From the NCBI GenBank assembly GCA_010645155.1, contig CM021319.1:4372094-4436093 (forward strand): a stretch of DNA of 64,000 nt, in the 5' to 3' direction. The notes beneath the pieces are model-generated. The model saw nothing but the letters and a program-made list of their open reading frames with translations. It did no database searches and was not told where the DNA came from. The translations under genes were made by a program, and so were the position numbers. Source of the DNA: Tigriopus japonicus. Its lineage: Eukaryota; Arthropoda; Copepoda; Harpacticoida; Harpacticidae. Below, in pieces: positions 1 through 14,913 of the stretch; position 1 is the first letter of the stretch; every line of letters starts with the position of its first letter.

Positions 1-1557
1 TTGGCAACCAGTGGTCTGGGGCCCACAAATTGGGCCAATGATGATTCTTGATGGGTTCAGTAGCTACGTATGTGAAAAGACCAAAAGAGGGGGCCATTCA
101 TTCATTGACAGCTCCGTGCTTGTGGACTCACAGCTCTGTGATTGTTCATTTGTGGGCCCTTAGACCCGTGTGTTACTGTTTGATTTGGGCCTCAGATTAA
201 ATGACATCATCACATCAAAATATGTGACCAACCTTTTTCCAGACAATTTTCGGCAACTCAATTTGGTACTACTTCACCCATTTGGGCCTGACACAGACAC
301 ACTATACCTGTTCCTTGTGAGAGGTGCACCATTTGTTAGTTTTGGCATCCATTTAAAACCTAATTTGACCACCTTAAATCATTTTCAGAGGGATCTGTTT
401 ACTTAAAAAAATACATGTTACTGGAAAAAACTAAGGCCCTTTTTTCTACAAAGAAGGTTCTCCTAATTACCGGATGTTTCAAAAGAAACGGAGCACCTAG
501 TCATATCGCCTATAACTCGTGATTAAAACCATATATGAAACTCCCTTTCAGTGTATATGATTGGCCAAACACTTGACTTTGAGTCAGAAACATTAATTTT
601 CCCCAAGTTCAATATTTAAGCGACGACGATTTTTCCCATGAAGTGTCATTTCTGAATACTTCTGAATCTTTATACAAAATATTCTGAATCTTTATACAAA
701 AGTTCGTGACCCCGACTTTTTTCTCCCTTCCGAAATTTGGCTATTACGAAAAAAGGCGACAGGAAGGGAATAAAGCCAAATGTATTTTAAGAATTGTTAT
801 CTGCCACATCTTTTTGAGCTTCATACATTTTTTGTGAGATCAGCCATATCCGAGTTACGGACACAGTTTCCTGCTCCGTTTCTTAAGAATCACCCGGTAC
901 TTCTAACTGATTTGTTTCACTTGTCAATATGGTAGGGCTTTCTCTTATTGACGTGCATTTTGTAACATTTTTCAATGTAATTCTCTTTTTCAAGTAAATG
1001 TAACATTGGGTCCGCTCATCCATGGCGCCATCTATATTTTTTCCAAGGGTTCATGGAGCTCTGCTTGGTTTGGCTAAGAGTTAGTTGTTCCAACCCCGCG
1101 TTCTATCAATATCTGGATGCAGGCATTTGTTGGCTGATTTAGTACATAATTTTGGACTCAGGAAAATTAGGTGGTTCCCCAATTTCTACCAAAGCTAATA
1201 CAGGTGCTGAATGCAATCCTGATATCCTTAGGTATTAATCTGTAATAAATCAGTTAGTTTCCGTTTCCATAGTGTTTTTATGAACATATCAAATATCTAA
1301 ACAAATGTTTGCCTGGTTTGGGCTTATGCTCGGGGGTTCATGCATCCATTAATTAAGTAGTTTCTGCGTTAACCAGATGCAAACCTTTAAGCAGCGTTTG
1401 GAAACTCTGTTTTGGGTGGGTGAACAAGATTTTTCTTCCATCCACCTAAGTCTTTCGAGAAGTCTTCATCTAGAAAAGCTCTGGTTACTCACAACCCCGT
1501 TTTTTTTATTGAAGAGAGTGATGTTTCTTGCCTGACAGTGTCACAGTTACAATAGAT
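1..1557. other. Gene-free AT-rich DNA with a hAT-like terminus at the window edge
   Basis: No credible coding sequence is seen. The first 25 bases (TTGGCAACC...GGGCCCAC) match, in opposite orientation, the GGTTGCCAACCCCTG block at 5993-6007. This is the look of a hAT-type terminal inverted repeat (CAGGGGTTGGCAACC). If the two ends belong together, the window opens inside an element of about 6 kb that later elements have invaded. No hAT transposase could be read between them, so this is a weak inference. The 78-codon open frame at 170-406 has no recognisable motif. Confidence 0.3.
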
Positions 1558-3256
1558 TAGTCAGGCCCAGGTTTGCGACAATTTTTTTTTCTTTCCGCTG
1601 GGGCCAACTTCCTTGGTCCCAAAGTAGTAAAATGAGCAAGTGATTTGTTTCAAACATATCTACAAAGGCTTGCAGATGGCTAATCCAGGAACCACTGTAC
1701 GTCAGGACGAATTTCAAAAAATACACACTGGGTCCGATCATTGTACTAAAATGTGAGGTTTTTGCAACAAATGTATTGTTCCGTTGAATTTTCATTGTAC
1801 TAATCGGACCCAGTGTGTATTTTGAAAGTAATCCTGGCTTGAGCCATCCTTGGCTAATCACACAAATGAGCACAAATTTTAATGTTCAAGAGACAAATAC
1901 ATGCTGTGAAAGAATCATTTTGAATAATTGTCGTCAAAATACTGAGTAATTAACGAATTAAGACACATTTATCAGTTTTGGGACAACTTACAGTCAACCT
2001 TGGTTCCAGATGGTTCACATTTAATTAAAGGGGACAACGGGATGATAACATGATAATGAAGTGGGACAATGATAAAGATAATGATGGATGGTTTATTGGA
2101 ATTGAACGAGAGCTTTCAATGAAATTTCGGCCTGAAAATGCTCCTTGATGTTTTTCAACAACATAACCAAATGTTAATATTTCAATGATTTTGTTGCTTT
2201 TAATAGGATAAGAACAGTGAGAAAAAAGGTTGTTGATTTTGTGCTCCGTGGTGTTGCACCGCCCTTTTGTGGTGCGTCTGTTCTTTTCTGTTCTGCGTTC
2301 CATCAAGTATTTGGAAACTCCGACTAACGTCCATAGGCAAGAATGACATACGATTGTAAAATTTCAGTGAAGCAGCGCGGCACCAGAGGCCTTGACCGAC
2401 CTACTGGGGAAACAATGAGGCCCAGCTGATGTTTACTGAGCTTCCCTCATTACAGAAAACAAAGAAGGAAAGAATGTAATAGATTCAGGTAGTAATTTGA
2501 TGGAGGTTATGGATAATGATGGATTATTATGGAGGAAATTTGCTATCCTTCAAAATATTTCTGAAATCAAATTGAAATTTTGAAACTTGATGGGATACAG
2601 TCTAACCCTCCATGTAAGTTGTCCTTAGCAGGAGAAATTCTCTGGACAACGTGCATGAAGGATAAGAGAGTTGCCTATCAAGTTTTCAAAATGTCTAACT
2701 GCTTTCAAAAAGATTCTGATGGATGTCAAATTTTTCTTATGACATGTAGAAAATATTAATTTAAAGGTAGTTCACAAACTATTAAAGTTATAAAAAAGTA
2801 ATAAATGTGACTTTTACATGACTTAAAAGATCTTTTCACAATCTAGTTTTCTGCATCAAGCTCTTCTTTGATGCATATTGAATACAACAAAGTTTTTTAT
2901 GTAACCATTATAAGTTTATCAGGTTTTTGTCCCTTTGTTCCCTCTGATTAAATGTAAACCATCTGGAACCAAGGCTGACTGTAATCCTACCCTAATGTAA
3001 GTTGTCCCAAAACCGTGAAATGGTGTGTTAATTCGGTAATTACTCAGTATTTTGACAATTCTTCAAAATAATTCTTTCACAGCATGTAACTGTCTCTTGG
3101 ACATTAAAATTTGTGCTCAATTGTGTGATAGGCCATCTGTAAGCCTTCGTGGATATGATTGAAACAAAACACTTGCTCATTTTACTACCATGGGGACAAG
3201 GAAGTTGGCCCCAGCAGAAAGAAGAAAAAAGTTGTCACAAACCTGTGCCTGACTGT
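1558..3256. mobile_element. Foldback-type element with long inverted arms
   Basis: The segment 1558-2041 is matched in reverse complement by 2930-3256. For example, GGGGCCAACTTCCTTGG near 1601 answers CCAAGTT/GGCCCC near 3202, and the block 'CCATCTGGAACCAAGG' at 2958 answers 'CCTTGGTTCCAGATGG' at 1998. The arms are roughly 320 bp after removing a small insertion in the left arm (1715-1824). The central 890 bp has no recognisable transposase, so the element is probably non-autonomous. Arm similarity is high but imperfect, with scattered substitutions and small indels, so it is not recent. The exact tips and target-site duplication are not resolved by eye. Confidence 0.75.
1715..1824. mobile_element. 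Small MITE nested in the left foldback arm
   Basis: A 110-bp unit begins CAAAAAATACACACTGGGTCC and ends with its inverse, GGACCCAGTGTGTATTTTG. It interrupts the left arm of the 1558-3256 foldback element and has no counterpart in the right arm. It must therefore have inserted after the inverted arms formed. The interior is too short to code for anything. A target-site duplication is not clear. Confidence 0.7.
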
Positions 3257-5204
3257 TTTTGGTCAATATCTAGAAGATTTAAGATTCAGATGAATCTTTA
3301 AAATTAATTTATAATAAAAAATTCGTCAATTACATGGTCACAAAGTGTGCACAATGGTAATAAATTACAATGGCAATTACTTAGCCCAAAAATGAAATTG
3401 ATTACAATGAAATTGCTTAATTGCAATTGCAATTACAATTACTCCCCATCCTTGGCCCTGTTTACATAGAACATAAAGATGAATATGCTCCTAAATTCTC
3501 CATAATGCCGTTAGATGGCAACTCCTGAAAAGAACACGGTTTTGATACGTCACCACACATTCGTCTGTTAATTGATGAACATTGGATCCCTGGCCCCATG
3601 TGCAAGGAAGAGGCACAAGGACTTGGACGGTTACGACGACCGTGGTCTGGCTCGCCACTACAATGTCGTCATTGACGAAGCAGGAAAGCCAAAAGATCGC
3701 GGCAGGCGGAATTCAATGAAGGCCAAGCAACGGCAATGTCGAAACAGGGGAAGACTGAGATAAGAGGTGTCGTGCCAGAAAATCCACAATGGCTTTAAGG
3801 CTTTTTTTCCGGCGGCCTCGAAGCCCAAAATCCAAATTCAAGACAGCGATGCACCAAGGCAGTTTTTGAAGTCACTTTTTGCTAAAGTGGCTTAAGGAAA
3901 GCTCGATGGCAGTGAAAATTTCTTGTGACATAGAGGTAAGGAGAGAACGTGGTAGAAAATAGCAGTATAAATAGCTCAGTGGCAATGAAAAAAATTTGAT
4001 TTTGAAAAACGTAAAAAATATCTTGAGACTGACAGAATGTTGCAATTTGGGCTTTATTTTCCTCAAGCAGGCCTACCAGATAGTTGTAAATCATAATTTA
4101 GAATAGAAAAAACCAAAATCTTTGTTTTTTGTCAAAGTTACAAAAACTGGGGAAAAACTCACAAAAATTTGCGAAAACTGCTTGTTCGGTTGAAAATTTT
4201 CTGAGAAAGGTGGTTCTAAAATTATTTTTAAAAAATCCCATTTCGTTACATTATTTCTTTAAATGAAAAAAATTATATACATTTTTGGCAATTTTTTCAA
4301 CCCAAATTTGGTGGCCCTGTCCATAAGGCAATAAATGGCAGTAAGTAGCCTAGCAGTAAATCACACTTTGTTTTGTCAATGTCGGCTTGAAACCCTTCAG
4401 CTTCGAAGATCCAAGACCAAAGCCACGAACGCGCTCACTCGCTTATGTTTCACAATATCACGCAAATGGTGAAATGGGATCGCCAAGCTTTTCTACACAC
4501 ACGCTGAAAGCAGCTGTAGTTGCTAGAGGAAAGCCGACTAGTGGTGTCCGGAGCAACAAACAAGTCATCACTTAAAAATGAGTCCGAGAGACTCGACTTG
4601 AGACTCTCCGATCACCGTGGCTCTCAACATTTGACTCAACTAACACTAGACTCAACCAAAAGGTACGTATATATTTGAGGTAAAGTAAGTTCATATCCAA
4701 AAAGATTTTTTTCTTAATTTGTTTGACAATTTCAATCTTGTATGCCTTCTTTTTGTTCTTACTTAGTATTCTAATAATTTCTACGAGGCCTAATTTCTAT
4801 CTAAATCGAAGAATGCCATGAAAATGTTCTATGTTTAAATGCAAAAGTGCAGTAAAGGGGCGTTCCAAAAAGAATGCAAATGGCTTAATATCTTGAGAAC
4901 GTCAATATTAATCTATCCAATCATTAAAAGCTATTTCTTGACATGATCATAGTCTAAAGTTTTAACCAAATCCCAAAGCAGAAGCAAGTAGCAAAGGGAT
5001 CTTTAGGGACCCCTACAGCAGATTTCTTGATGCCCCTCAGATCCTGAATGTTGTTTTCTTAAAGTTCTTTTTCGTCAATGGAAACAATCAGAAGTTTCAA
5101 AATGTCATATCCAAATTACATTAACAGTCCACAATTTGGAACTTTTTGGGAAGGTTTGGAAATTCAGAAATGAATTTGAAAAAGGCCAAATTGCGCGAAA
5201 ATCT
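3257..5204. other. Intergenic, with a fragment of a dispersed AT-rich repeat
   Basis: No gene is supported. Positions about 3290-3463 (ACAATGG...AATTACAATTACTCCCCATCC) resemble about 20215-20385, which ends in AATTACAATTATTCCCCATCCCTG. Both look like copies of one MITE with an end of the type CAGGGATGGGGA. A 63-codon open frame at 3572-3763 is arginine- and lysine-rich but matches no family I know. From about 4080 to 4330 the DNA is simply A/T-rich. Confidence 0.45.
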
Positions 5205-5371
5205 GCACAAAAACGGCAAAAATTGCACTAACAATTGCACAAAACGGCAAAAATTGCACTAACAATTGCACAAAACGGCAAAAATGGCACTAACAATTGC
5301 ACAAAACGGCAAAAATGGCACTAACAATTGCACAAAACGGCAAAAATGGCACTAGCAATTGCACAAAGCGG
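5205..5371. repeat. 31-bp tandem repeat, about 5.4 copies
   Basis: The unit GCACAAAACGGCAAAAATGG followed by CACTAACAATT is repeated head to tail. The first copy carries one extra A, the first two have TTGC where later ones have TGGC, and the last full copy has ACTAGC for ACTAAC. The array ends in a partial unit, GCACAAAGCGG. The near-identity of neighbouring units suggests recent slippage or unequal exchange. It lies far from any gene. Confidence 0.92.
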
Positions 5372-7683
5372 TTGTGTCGGTTTTAGGAAAGACAGAACGC
5401 AGGTGGATGGGTGTTTGTTATTAACAAAAGTGATTATTTTGTTGTTAAGCTTTTTTACGAATCTCTCGTGCCTCTAGTGACATAAGCCTTTGAACGTTTC
5501 ACACGAGTTTCAGGAAAATACAACAGATGGCGTTAAGAGTTAGTTAGGTCTTTTGATCCAAAAATTTGATATCGAGGCCAAACATGAATGCATAAGTATC
5601 AACTTGAGGCAAATATCAATGACTTAGTGAAAAGTTTTAACTCCAAAAAAACGGGAAACATATGTTGGGATGTGCTGCTATCAAACTGATATATTGATAA
5701 TTGTTCAATGTGAGGACTAGAAAAGTCCTTCATCGGCTTCCCCTAAATAACTGAAATACTTGGAACTATGTCAGCCTCATTGAAGAATTGTACTATACTC
5801 AAAACAAGTCTTGGTTAAACAAAACTGTTTTTTGGCCGGAATCTCGGAAAAATGCATGAAAATTGCAAATAAACAGGAAATTGCAATAAATGCATTTACT
5901 AGAGACTGACATCCCTAGTAATAAAGATGGCTTGCGGGCCCATTGTTTTGTTCCAAAGCTCCTGGGCCCACCAATGACCACCCTGGGGCCCACAGGTTGC
6001 CAACCCCTGCCCTAGATTATACCACAGGAATGTGCACACTTTGATGGAATCTTCAAAATGGTCACTTACATTGATGGCTCAACAAGGTCCCTCACAGGCG
6101 CAACATTGTCAACCCATGATGCACATTTCTTCTAATCTTAACTTCATTGGCTTTTTGCACACACGTCTTGCTTATGTTTTTGTCAAATTCGGCTAACTTG
6201 ACTAAAATAGAGACCCTAGACTTTAAATACCATTCAGTGCGTTTTTCATCTTTGATTATCTTATTGGCCTTGTACACGTACAAACCAATAAAGGGCATTT
6301 CAAGAGCGTTTAGCATAAATTTCAGAGGGGTCACTCGATTCACTTTTTTGACAGCGTCAAAAGGAGTGAAGTACAAAAATGTTTATGAAACAAATTTAGT
6401 AGCCAAAACTTTTTTAAGACTGAAAAAAATTACGTAATACTTGTTGCTTTAAAATTGGTCGTGGAGATAAAAAATTGAAGGGCCGTGTGCATTCGTTTTG
6501 GACACCCCTCGCCGACACTTTAAGTTTGTGGAAGGAACGGTCAGAACTCAAAAAGTCTATTTGATGACCCATAGATATGTATAGATGCGAGATACTCGGT
6601 TTTTTTGCCGGACAATGGCTGAAAAATGGATGCGTGAATCAGTTTAATTTTTTTCGAGGAACATTGATGTACTATGCAGAGTTGGTTTAAGCAACTCCAT
6701 GTCGATTATTTTGACCAAAAATTAAATAAGATACACTTTGTTGCATCTGAAACTGTTGTTTTGATTTTGTTGTCCTCCATTTGTTATACAGAATACACAA
6801 AATCCACTGATGTGAATTAAGGTGGGGTAGATAAATTGCAAATGTTTATCATGATCAAACCTTTTATTCAAAGACTGGAGTGAACCAACCCTGAGAGTGG
6901 GTCCAATTTGACTTTGACCAGAAACAAGATTACTCCCAGTAATAAGGCTTGAGTTAATAGAGCTTGTTTATGGTTGATTGCAACAGAGTGGTCCAGGTCA
7001 AGTTCAAAAGTGGCCTACAAAATGATAGGTGGAACTGGCCCAGTATGTCGTATCTTTTAATATCTGTGGCTTTACCAGGCATGATTAGAGCGGCCGAAAA
7101 TATTTGATTTAGAAAACCAAATATTTAAATACCACTAAAATAATGCAGATCAAATTAATTGATGACATGTTTCTATGTAACACCCAAATATTAAAAAAAA
7201 ACATCTAAACACACAAACATTAAGAACACTTCAAAATATTGAATGAAGATTTTTCAATGGCGTTGATAAATTGGGTAAAGTTTCAAGCAGGAATAAAAGA
7301 AAGTAGAAGGCATTAAAGTTGTTTCTTCTCAAGTGTCCTTGTTTGTAGTGATTTTTATATTCTGTGTTCTTCAGGTTTGCGAAAGTTTTCAATCCCAAAA
7401 TTCTAGTTTCTTTTTTGTAGTAAATATTTCCAAAAAAGGTTTCTTTTTTTTTTTTGAAAAAAATGTCAAAGTAATTTCCAAAGCTTGGACTAGACGACCA
7501 AAATTTATTCCCAAGGTAAAATCACTAAAATTTGGCGTCTATCAGTCGTAAAAGTTTACAAAAATTAAAAAAAATTATAAATTCAAGCTCTCTCTTAACA
7601 TTGGTAGAATGTTTTCTCCCAAAGATTTTTGAGGCAAAAAATCTTGAAACCAGTAACGAAAAACGGTGATTTTTCTTTAATTA
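5372..7683. other. Intergenic AT-rich DNA with a hAT-like end
   Basis: No gene is supported. Around 5925-6007 lies GGGCCCACCAATGACC...GGTTGCCAACCCCTG, the likely partner of the terminus at the window start. The two overlapping open frames at 6092-6437 on opposite strands are shadows of each other and show no family motif. The remainder is A/T-rich without clear structure. Confidence 0.35.
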
Positions 7684-8398
7684 TGAAACAACTAAAGGCT
7701 TTATATACAAAGAATCGCAAAGGTCTGGAATCGAAGGTCTTCACTGATTGGAGGGTTCCTCGGGACCCAAGTTCTGATTGGTCAAGCTACCCCTTGAGCC
7801 AATGTGACTAGATGCAGCATGCCTTGAAAGCTTTCAGGCCCCAAAAAATCACCAATTCGTGGCTTGTAAATCAAGATTAACATATTGAATGGTTTACGTG
7901 ACTAAAAAGAGAGGCCCCAACAAATTTGTGAAGTTTTAGACATGAGATTGTATGAAAAAGTGGAAAGAGTCAACCCCTTTCTTTTTTTGGAGACCAGGAT
8001 GATCTCTATTCCACCTGAAATTGAGCAAGGAGAAGATAGGGGATCTCAGTTGCTGAACAAAGGGTGGCACTTTACATGCCATTTCCAAATTGGTGTTTCT
8101 GGACTTTCTGTGAAGAAAAGAAAAAAAATGCTACAGAATGTTGAAATTTCTTTATGTAGTAACATTCCAATTTGTAACTGCGACATGTATCTATTGGATT
8201 GAAAGCCATTTAATCGCAATTTTCCTGGGACAAAAGCTTTCAAGACATACTGCATAAAGTCACGCTGCCGCAAGGTGTTGATTGACCAATCAGAACTTGG
8301 GTCCCGAGGACCCCTCTAATCAGAGAAGACCTTCGATTTTTGCGATTCTTTTCTTTTCTTTTTGCGATTCTTTGTATATAAAGCCTTTAGAAACAACT
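7684..8398. mobile_element. Foldback/MITE-like element
   Basis: The block 7693-7850 (GGCTTTATATACAAAGAATCGC, CTCGGGACCCAAGTTCTGATTGG, CTTGAAAGCTTT) reappears in reverse complement at about 8225-8390 (CCAATCAGAACTTGGGTCCCGAG, GCGATTCTTTGTATATAAAGCC). The arms are about 170-190 bp. The right arm has a duplicated TTTGCGATTCTTTTCTTTTC tract that the left arm lacks. The central 370 bp holds no transposase. It is a separate family from the foldback element at 1558-3256, judged by its different tips. Confidence 0.75.
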
Positions 8399-8489
8399 TG
8401 CCCAAAAATTTGAAATCTGCTGAAAACCTCTACATATCTGAAATAAATATTCATGTGATTCATTACATATTTTTGGCCCCTCTGTTATG

Positions 8490-8590
8490 TTGGATAGTTT
8501 GTTAAAGCCTTTTCTGTGTGTTTGTTAGATTATTTTGTATCTATAGCCAGTCCAAATTTTGGGGCAATTTTACCCCCAAAATGGGTAACT
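8490..8590. repeat. Dispersed repeat, copy A
   Basis: A stretch of about 100 bp around TTTGTTAGATTATTTTGTATC and AGCCAGTCCAAATTTTGGGG is found again, inverted, at 49626-49712. In both places it lies just upstream, in the sense of the LINE, of a fragment of the same reverse-transcriptase family. It may be part of that LINE's untranslated or inter-domain sequence, or a repeat that travels with it. Confidence 0.55.
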
Positions 8591-8689
8591 TTGCAACTTT
8601 GGAAATTTATTGGGTAATTTCTGGTGTAATTTATGACTTTTCTGGGTATTTTTCGAAAACAAATCCGGCACCACTGCTTGGATAAAGTC

Positions 8690-9020
8690 TACTCTTGGGT
8701 TGGCGAGAGTAACATGGCTTTAAAGGGGATGAAATTCCGCACAATGACGTATGGGGCGTCAAAATTGGAAGTTCTGCTATAAGACAATGGAGGTTGCGAT
8801 AATGAACATTTAATGGTACCATCCATGAAGGATTTAGGAGTTTGTCATCCAAGATGATGGAATGTTCGATGACCATATCCAGTTTAAAGTGGGAAGGCAT
8901 TTCAAACGTGTGGCTTGATCCATCGCACTTTAAAGTCCAGAGATAGTGTTACGATGCTAACTCTGTACGAGTCGATTGTTCAGCATCATCTAAAATATAT
9001 CGCCCATGGGAATATTGTTC
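8690..9020 (+). pseudogene. LINE reverse-transcriptase C-terminal fragment
   Basis: Plus-strand reading across several frameshifts and stops gives GMKFRTMTYGASKLE, then VGKAFQTCGLIHRTLKSRDS and VTMLTLYESIVQHHL. The same peptides, with few changes, occur in the opposite-strand fragment at 48690-49600 (GMKFRTMTYGASKL, FKSRDSVTVLTLYKLIVQPHL). This is the region after the catalytic palm domain in jockey/CR1-like non-LTR elements. It is truncated at both ends and not functional. Confidence 0.7.
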
Positions 9021-9186
9021 CTGCTAATTGAAATTGTTCTATTATATAGCTAGTTAGAGTATTTGTTCATGCCGTCTTTTCAACAACGATTATAGTTTAA
9101 AGCTTTTCTCGGGCAAGTGGCAACGGTCTAATTCATGCACTAATCGAGGTGCCCACTTGTTGGTGCAACTGGTCTGATAAGGCCTA
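9021..9186. other. Short spacer between LINE fragment and Tc1 element
   Basis: Nothing recognisable is seen here apart from the TA dinucleotide at 9185-9186 that abuts the Tc1-like element. Confidence 0.4.
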
Positions 9187-10746
9187 CACTGTGACAGAAA
9201 AGTCGAGACCCCTTTTCAAAACTGTTGTTTTGCTCTGCAACTACTGTGAGCCAAGTTAGTGGTCAAAACAAAGACCATAGGTGCCTTTGCCCAACACTTC
9301 CGAGGGTTGTTCAAGTCTCACAACGTGGCTACATGGTACCCTTCTAGTAGAATATCTCAGTTTCTACCCCACTAGCAAACCCTAGTTTTGTTACTTCAAG
9401 AAAATTGTGTCATTCACTGATAATGGCCTGAGAGGAAGGATTATCAGCATAATATAGGGTGGAATGACACAGGTCTCCATTGCCAAGAGTTTCAAGCCCT
9501 CACTGAGTACAGTCAAGCACTGGTGGTCCCGCCACAAAGCCGGCCAGGGGCTCAAGAACAAACCAAGACTTGGTTGGCCAAGGATTGTGAAGGGAGTTGT
9601 CAAACGTGCTTTCCATGAGTCTTGGAAAAAACAACAAAGCACTCGAAAATTGGCAGAAAGATTGACCAAGAAGGGAGACCCCATATCAAGAGAGAGTGTG
9701 AGGCACCATTTCAAGACCCAACTTCATGTCACCCCCTCCCGGCAGAAAAAAATCCTCAACTCACAGGTCAAATGAAGACTGTGCATGCGGAGTTTGCCAC
9801 CATTAAGGTGCAATGGTCCTTGGGTAACTGGAAAAGGGTCATGTGGATTTGGTCTGATGAGAGCCAGTTCTACCTCTTTGCACTAGCAAATTCAGCTTGT
9901 GATCACCTTTGGGCCCAGGATTCCAGCAAAGTTCCCACCATTCCAACTGTGAAGCATTAACCAGAAGCAATGGTTTGGGGGATGTTTGGACCTTGTGGAT
10001 TATCAGATTTGCACTTTGTGCCAGAAAATCAAACTGTCAATGTCAAGTAATATTAGGAGATCCTCTCAAAACTTGCACTCCCTGCCATGCAGAGGAAGAG
10101 ATGTATGGGCCAGGGCCTTTAACTCTGCACAAATTGACACCTTTAACTTCTCAAGGAATCTTCATGCAAGATAGTGCTCCTCCTCACATGGCCAAATGTA
10201 TTACCAAGTGGATGGATGACAACTTTCAACAATATTGGAGGAAGGCTGAGTGGCCAGCCAACTCCCTCAACCTCAATCCTATTGAAAATTTGAGGGTGAT
10301 ATTGAAATTGAGTCAGAAATGCAACAAGCATCATCACTGAGTCAGATCAAGATGCAACTGCAATTGGCTTGGTCCAAAATAAGGCTCAATACCCTTGAGG
10401 CACTTGTGGAGTCAATGCCCAAAAGGATGAAAATGGTTGTCAAAATGAAGGGGGATTGCACTGGATACTAATGAAATACACATTGCTTGTTTATAAGCCT
10501 TCTGTGATCTGTTCTTCATAGGATCGCAACCAAGGGGCGCACGTTGATTTTGGGCTTGTTTGGGAGGCCAGTTGGCTGTTTTCTCGAATTTGGGCAGAAT
10601 TCATAACAATTTTTCAACTGCTTTTTTAGTGCGTCATTGCCTGCCTTGCACACACTTGCAAGGGCATTTTCAATACAGTGCGCCGTCTGGCGAAATGTAA
10701 TGGTAACTAGAGTAAGTCAGCCCTGGTCACGACTTTTCTGTCACAC
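9187..10746 (+). mobile_element. Tc1/mariner-superfamily transposon, decayed
   Basis: The element is bounded by TGTGACAGAAAAGTCG (about 9191) and its inverse CGACTTTTCTGTCACA (about 10730), each flanked by TA, the target duplication expected for this superfamily. The size, about 1.56 kb, and the central broken Tc1-type transposase (9464-10340) agree. The two tips differ by a short indel and some substitutions, so the copy is old and immobile. Its right end lies only about 145 bp beyond the CDC5L stop codon, so the CDC5L 3' untranslated region may run into it. Confidence 0.8.
9464..10340 (+). pseudogene. Tc1-like DDE transposase pseudogene
   Basis: The first frame, from about 9464, gives an N-terminal paired-type DNA-binding region (TQVSIAKSFKPSLSTVKHWW, then RKLAERLTKKGDPISRESVR). 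The frame changes near 9770. After that the catalytic region reads WIWSDESQFYLF (first Asp of the DDE triad), a stop at about 9959, then after another shift FMQDSAPPHMAKCITKWMDD (second Asp) and NSLNLNPIENL (final Glu region). The order and spacing are those of Tc1 transposases of about 340 residues. At least two frameshifts and an in-frame stop make it nonfunctional. Flanking inverted repeats support the assignment. Confidence 0.85.
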
Positions 10747-10891
10747 TAAATTTGAAATAGTTCTGAACAACTGCGGGGAAGTTAAGACATGCACATAGAC
10801 AGGAAATAATTGTGATATTCAAGTTTGGCGTAAAAAAGGATCAAATGTGGCAAAACAATCAAACAAACTCATTCCTATACGCCTGGGGAGG

Positions 10892-14748
<3,857 letters not shown>

Positions 14749-14754
14749 TTTATT
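14749..14754 (-). terminator. Possible polyadenylation signal of the LINE
   Basis: The plus strand has TTTATT, so AATAAA on the minus strand, 160 bp past the LINE stop codon and inside an A/T-rich tract with (TA)n. This is a suitable position for the LINE 3' end, but AATAAA is common in such DNA. Confidence 0.35.
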
Positions 14755-14913
14755 GCGACTCAAGGTCATGTCAGGTTGTATAAAATAAAGTAAAATATTG
14801 TAAAAATATATATATGTGTTCTCATATAAATGGTTGTGACATGTCAAATGTTAAAAAACGTTATAATAGACAAATTATATTGTGGTATCACAGGTGAGTT
14901 GACTAGAATGGTT

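Noticed and set aside
1..6007. Complete 6 kb hAT transposon
   Set aside because: The two ends look like hAT termini, but no transposase was readable and the left end is cut by the window edge, so only the termini are mentioned.
6092..6437. 94- and 96-codon frames on opposite strands
   Set aside because: They overlap almost completely, neither has a start context, splice partners or a motif.
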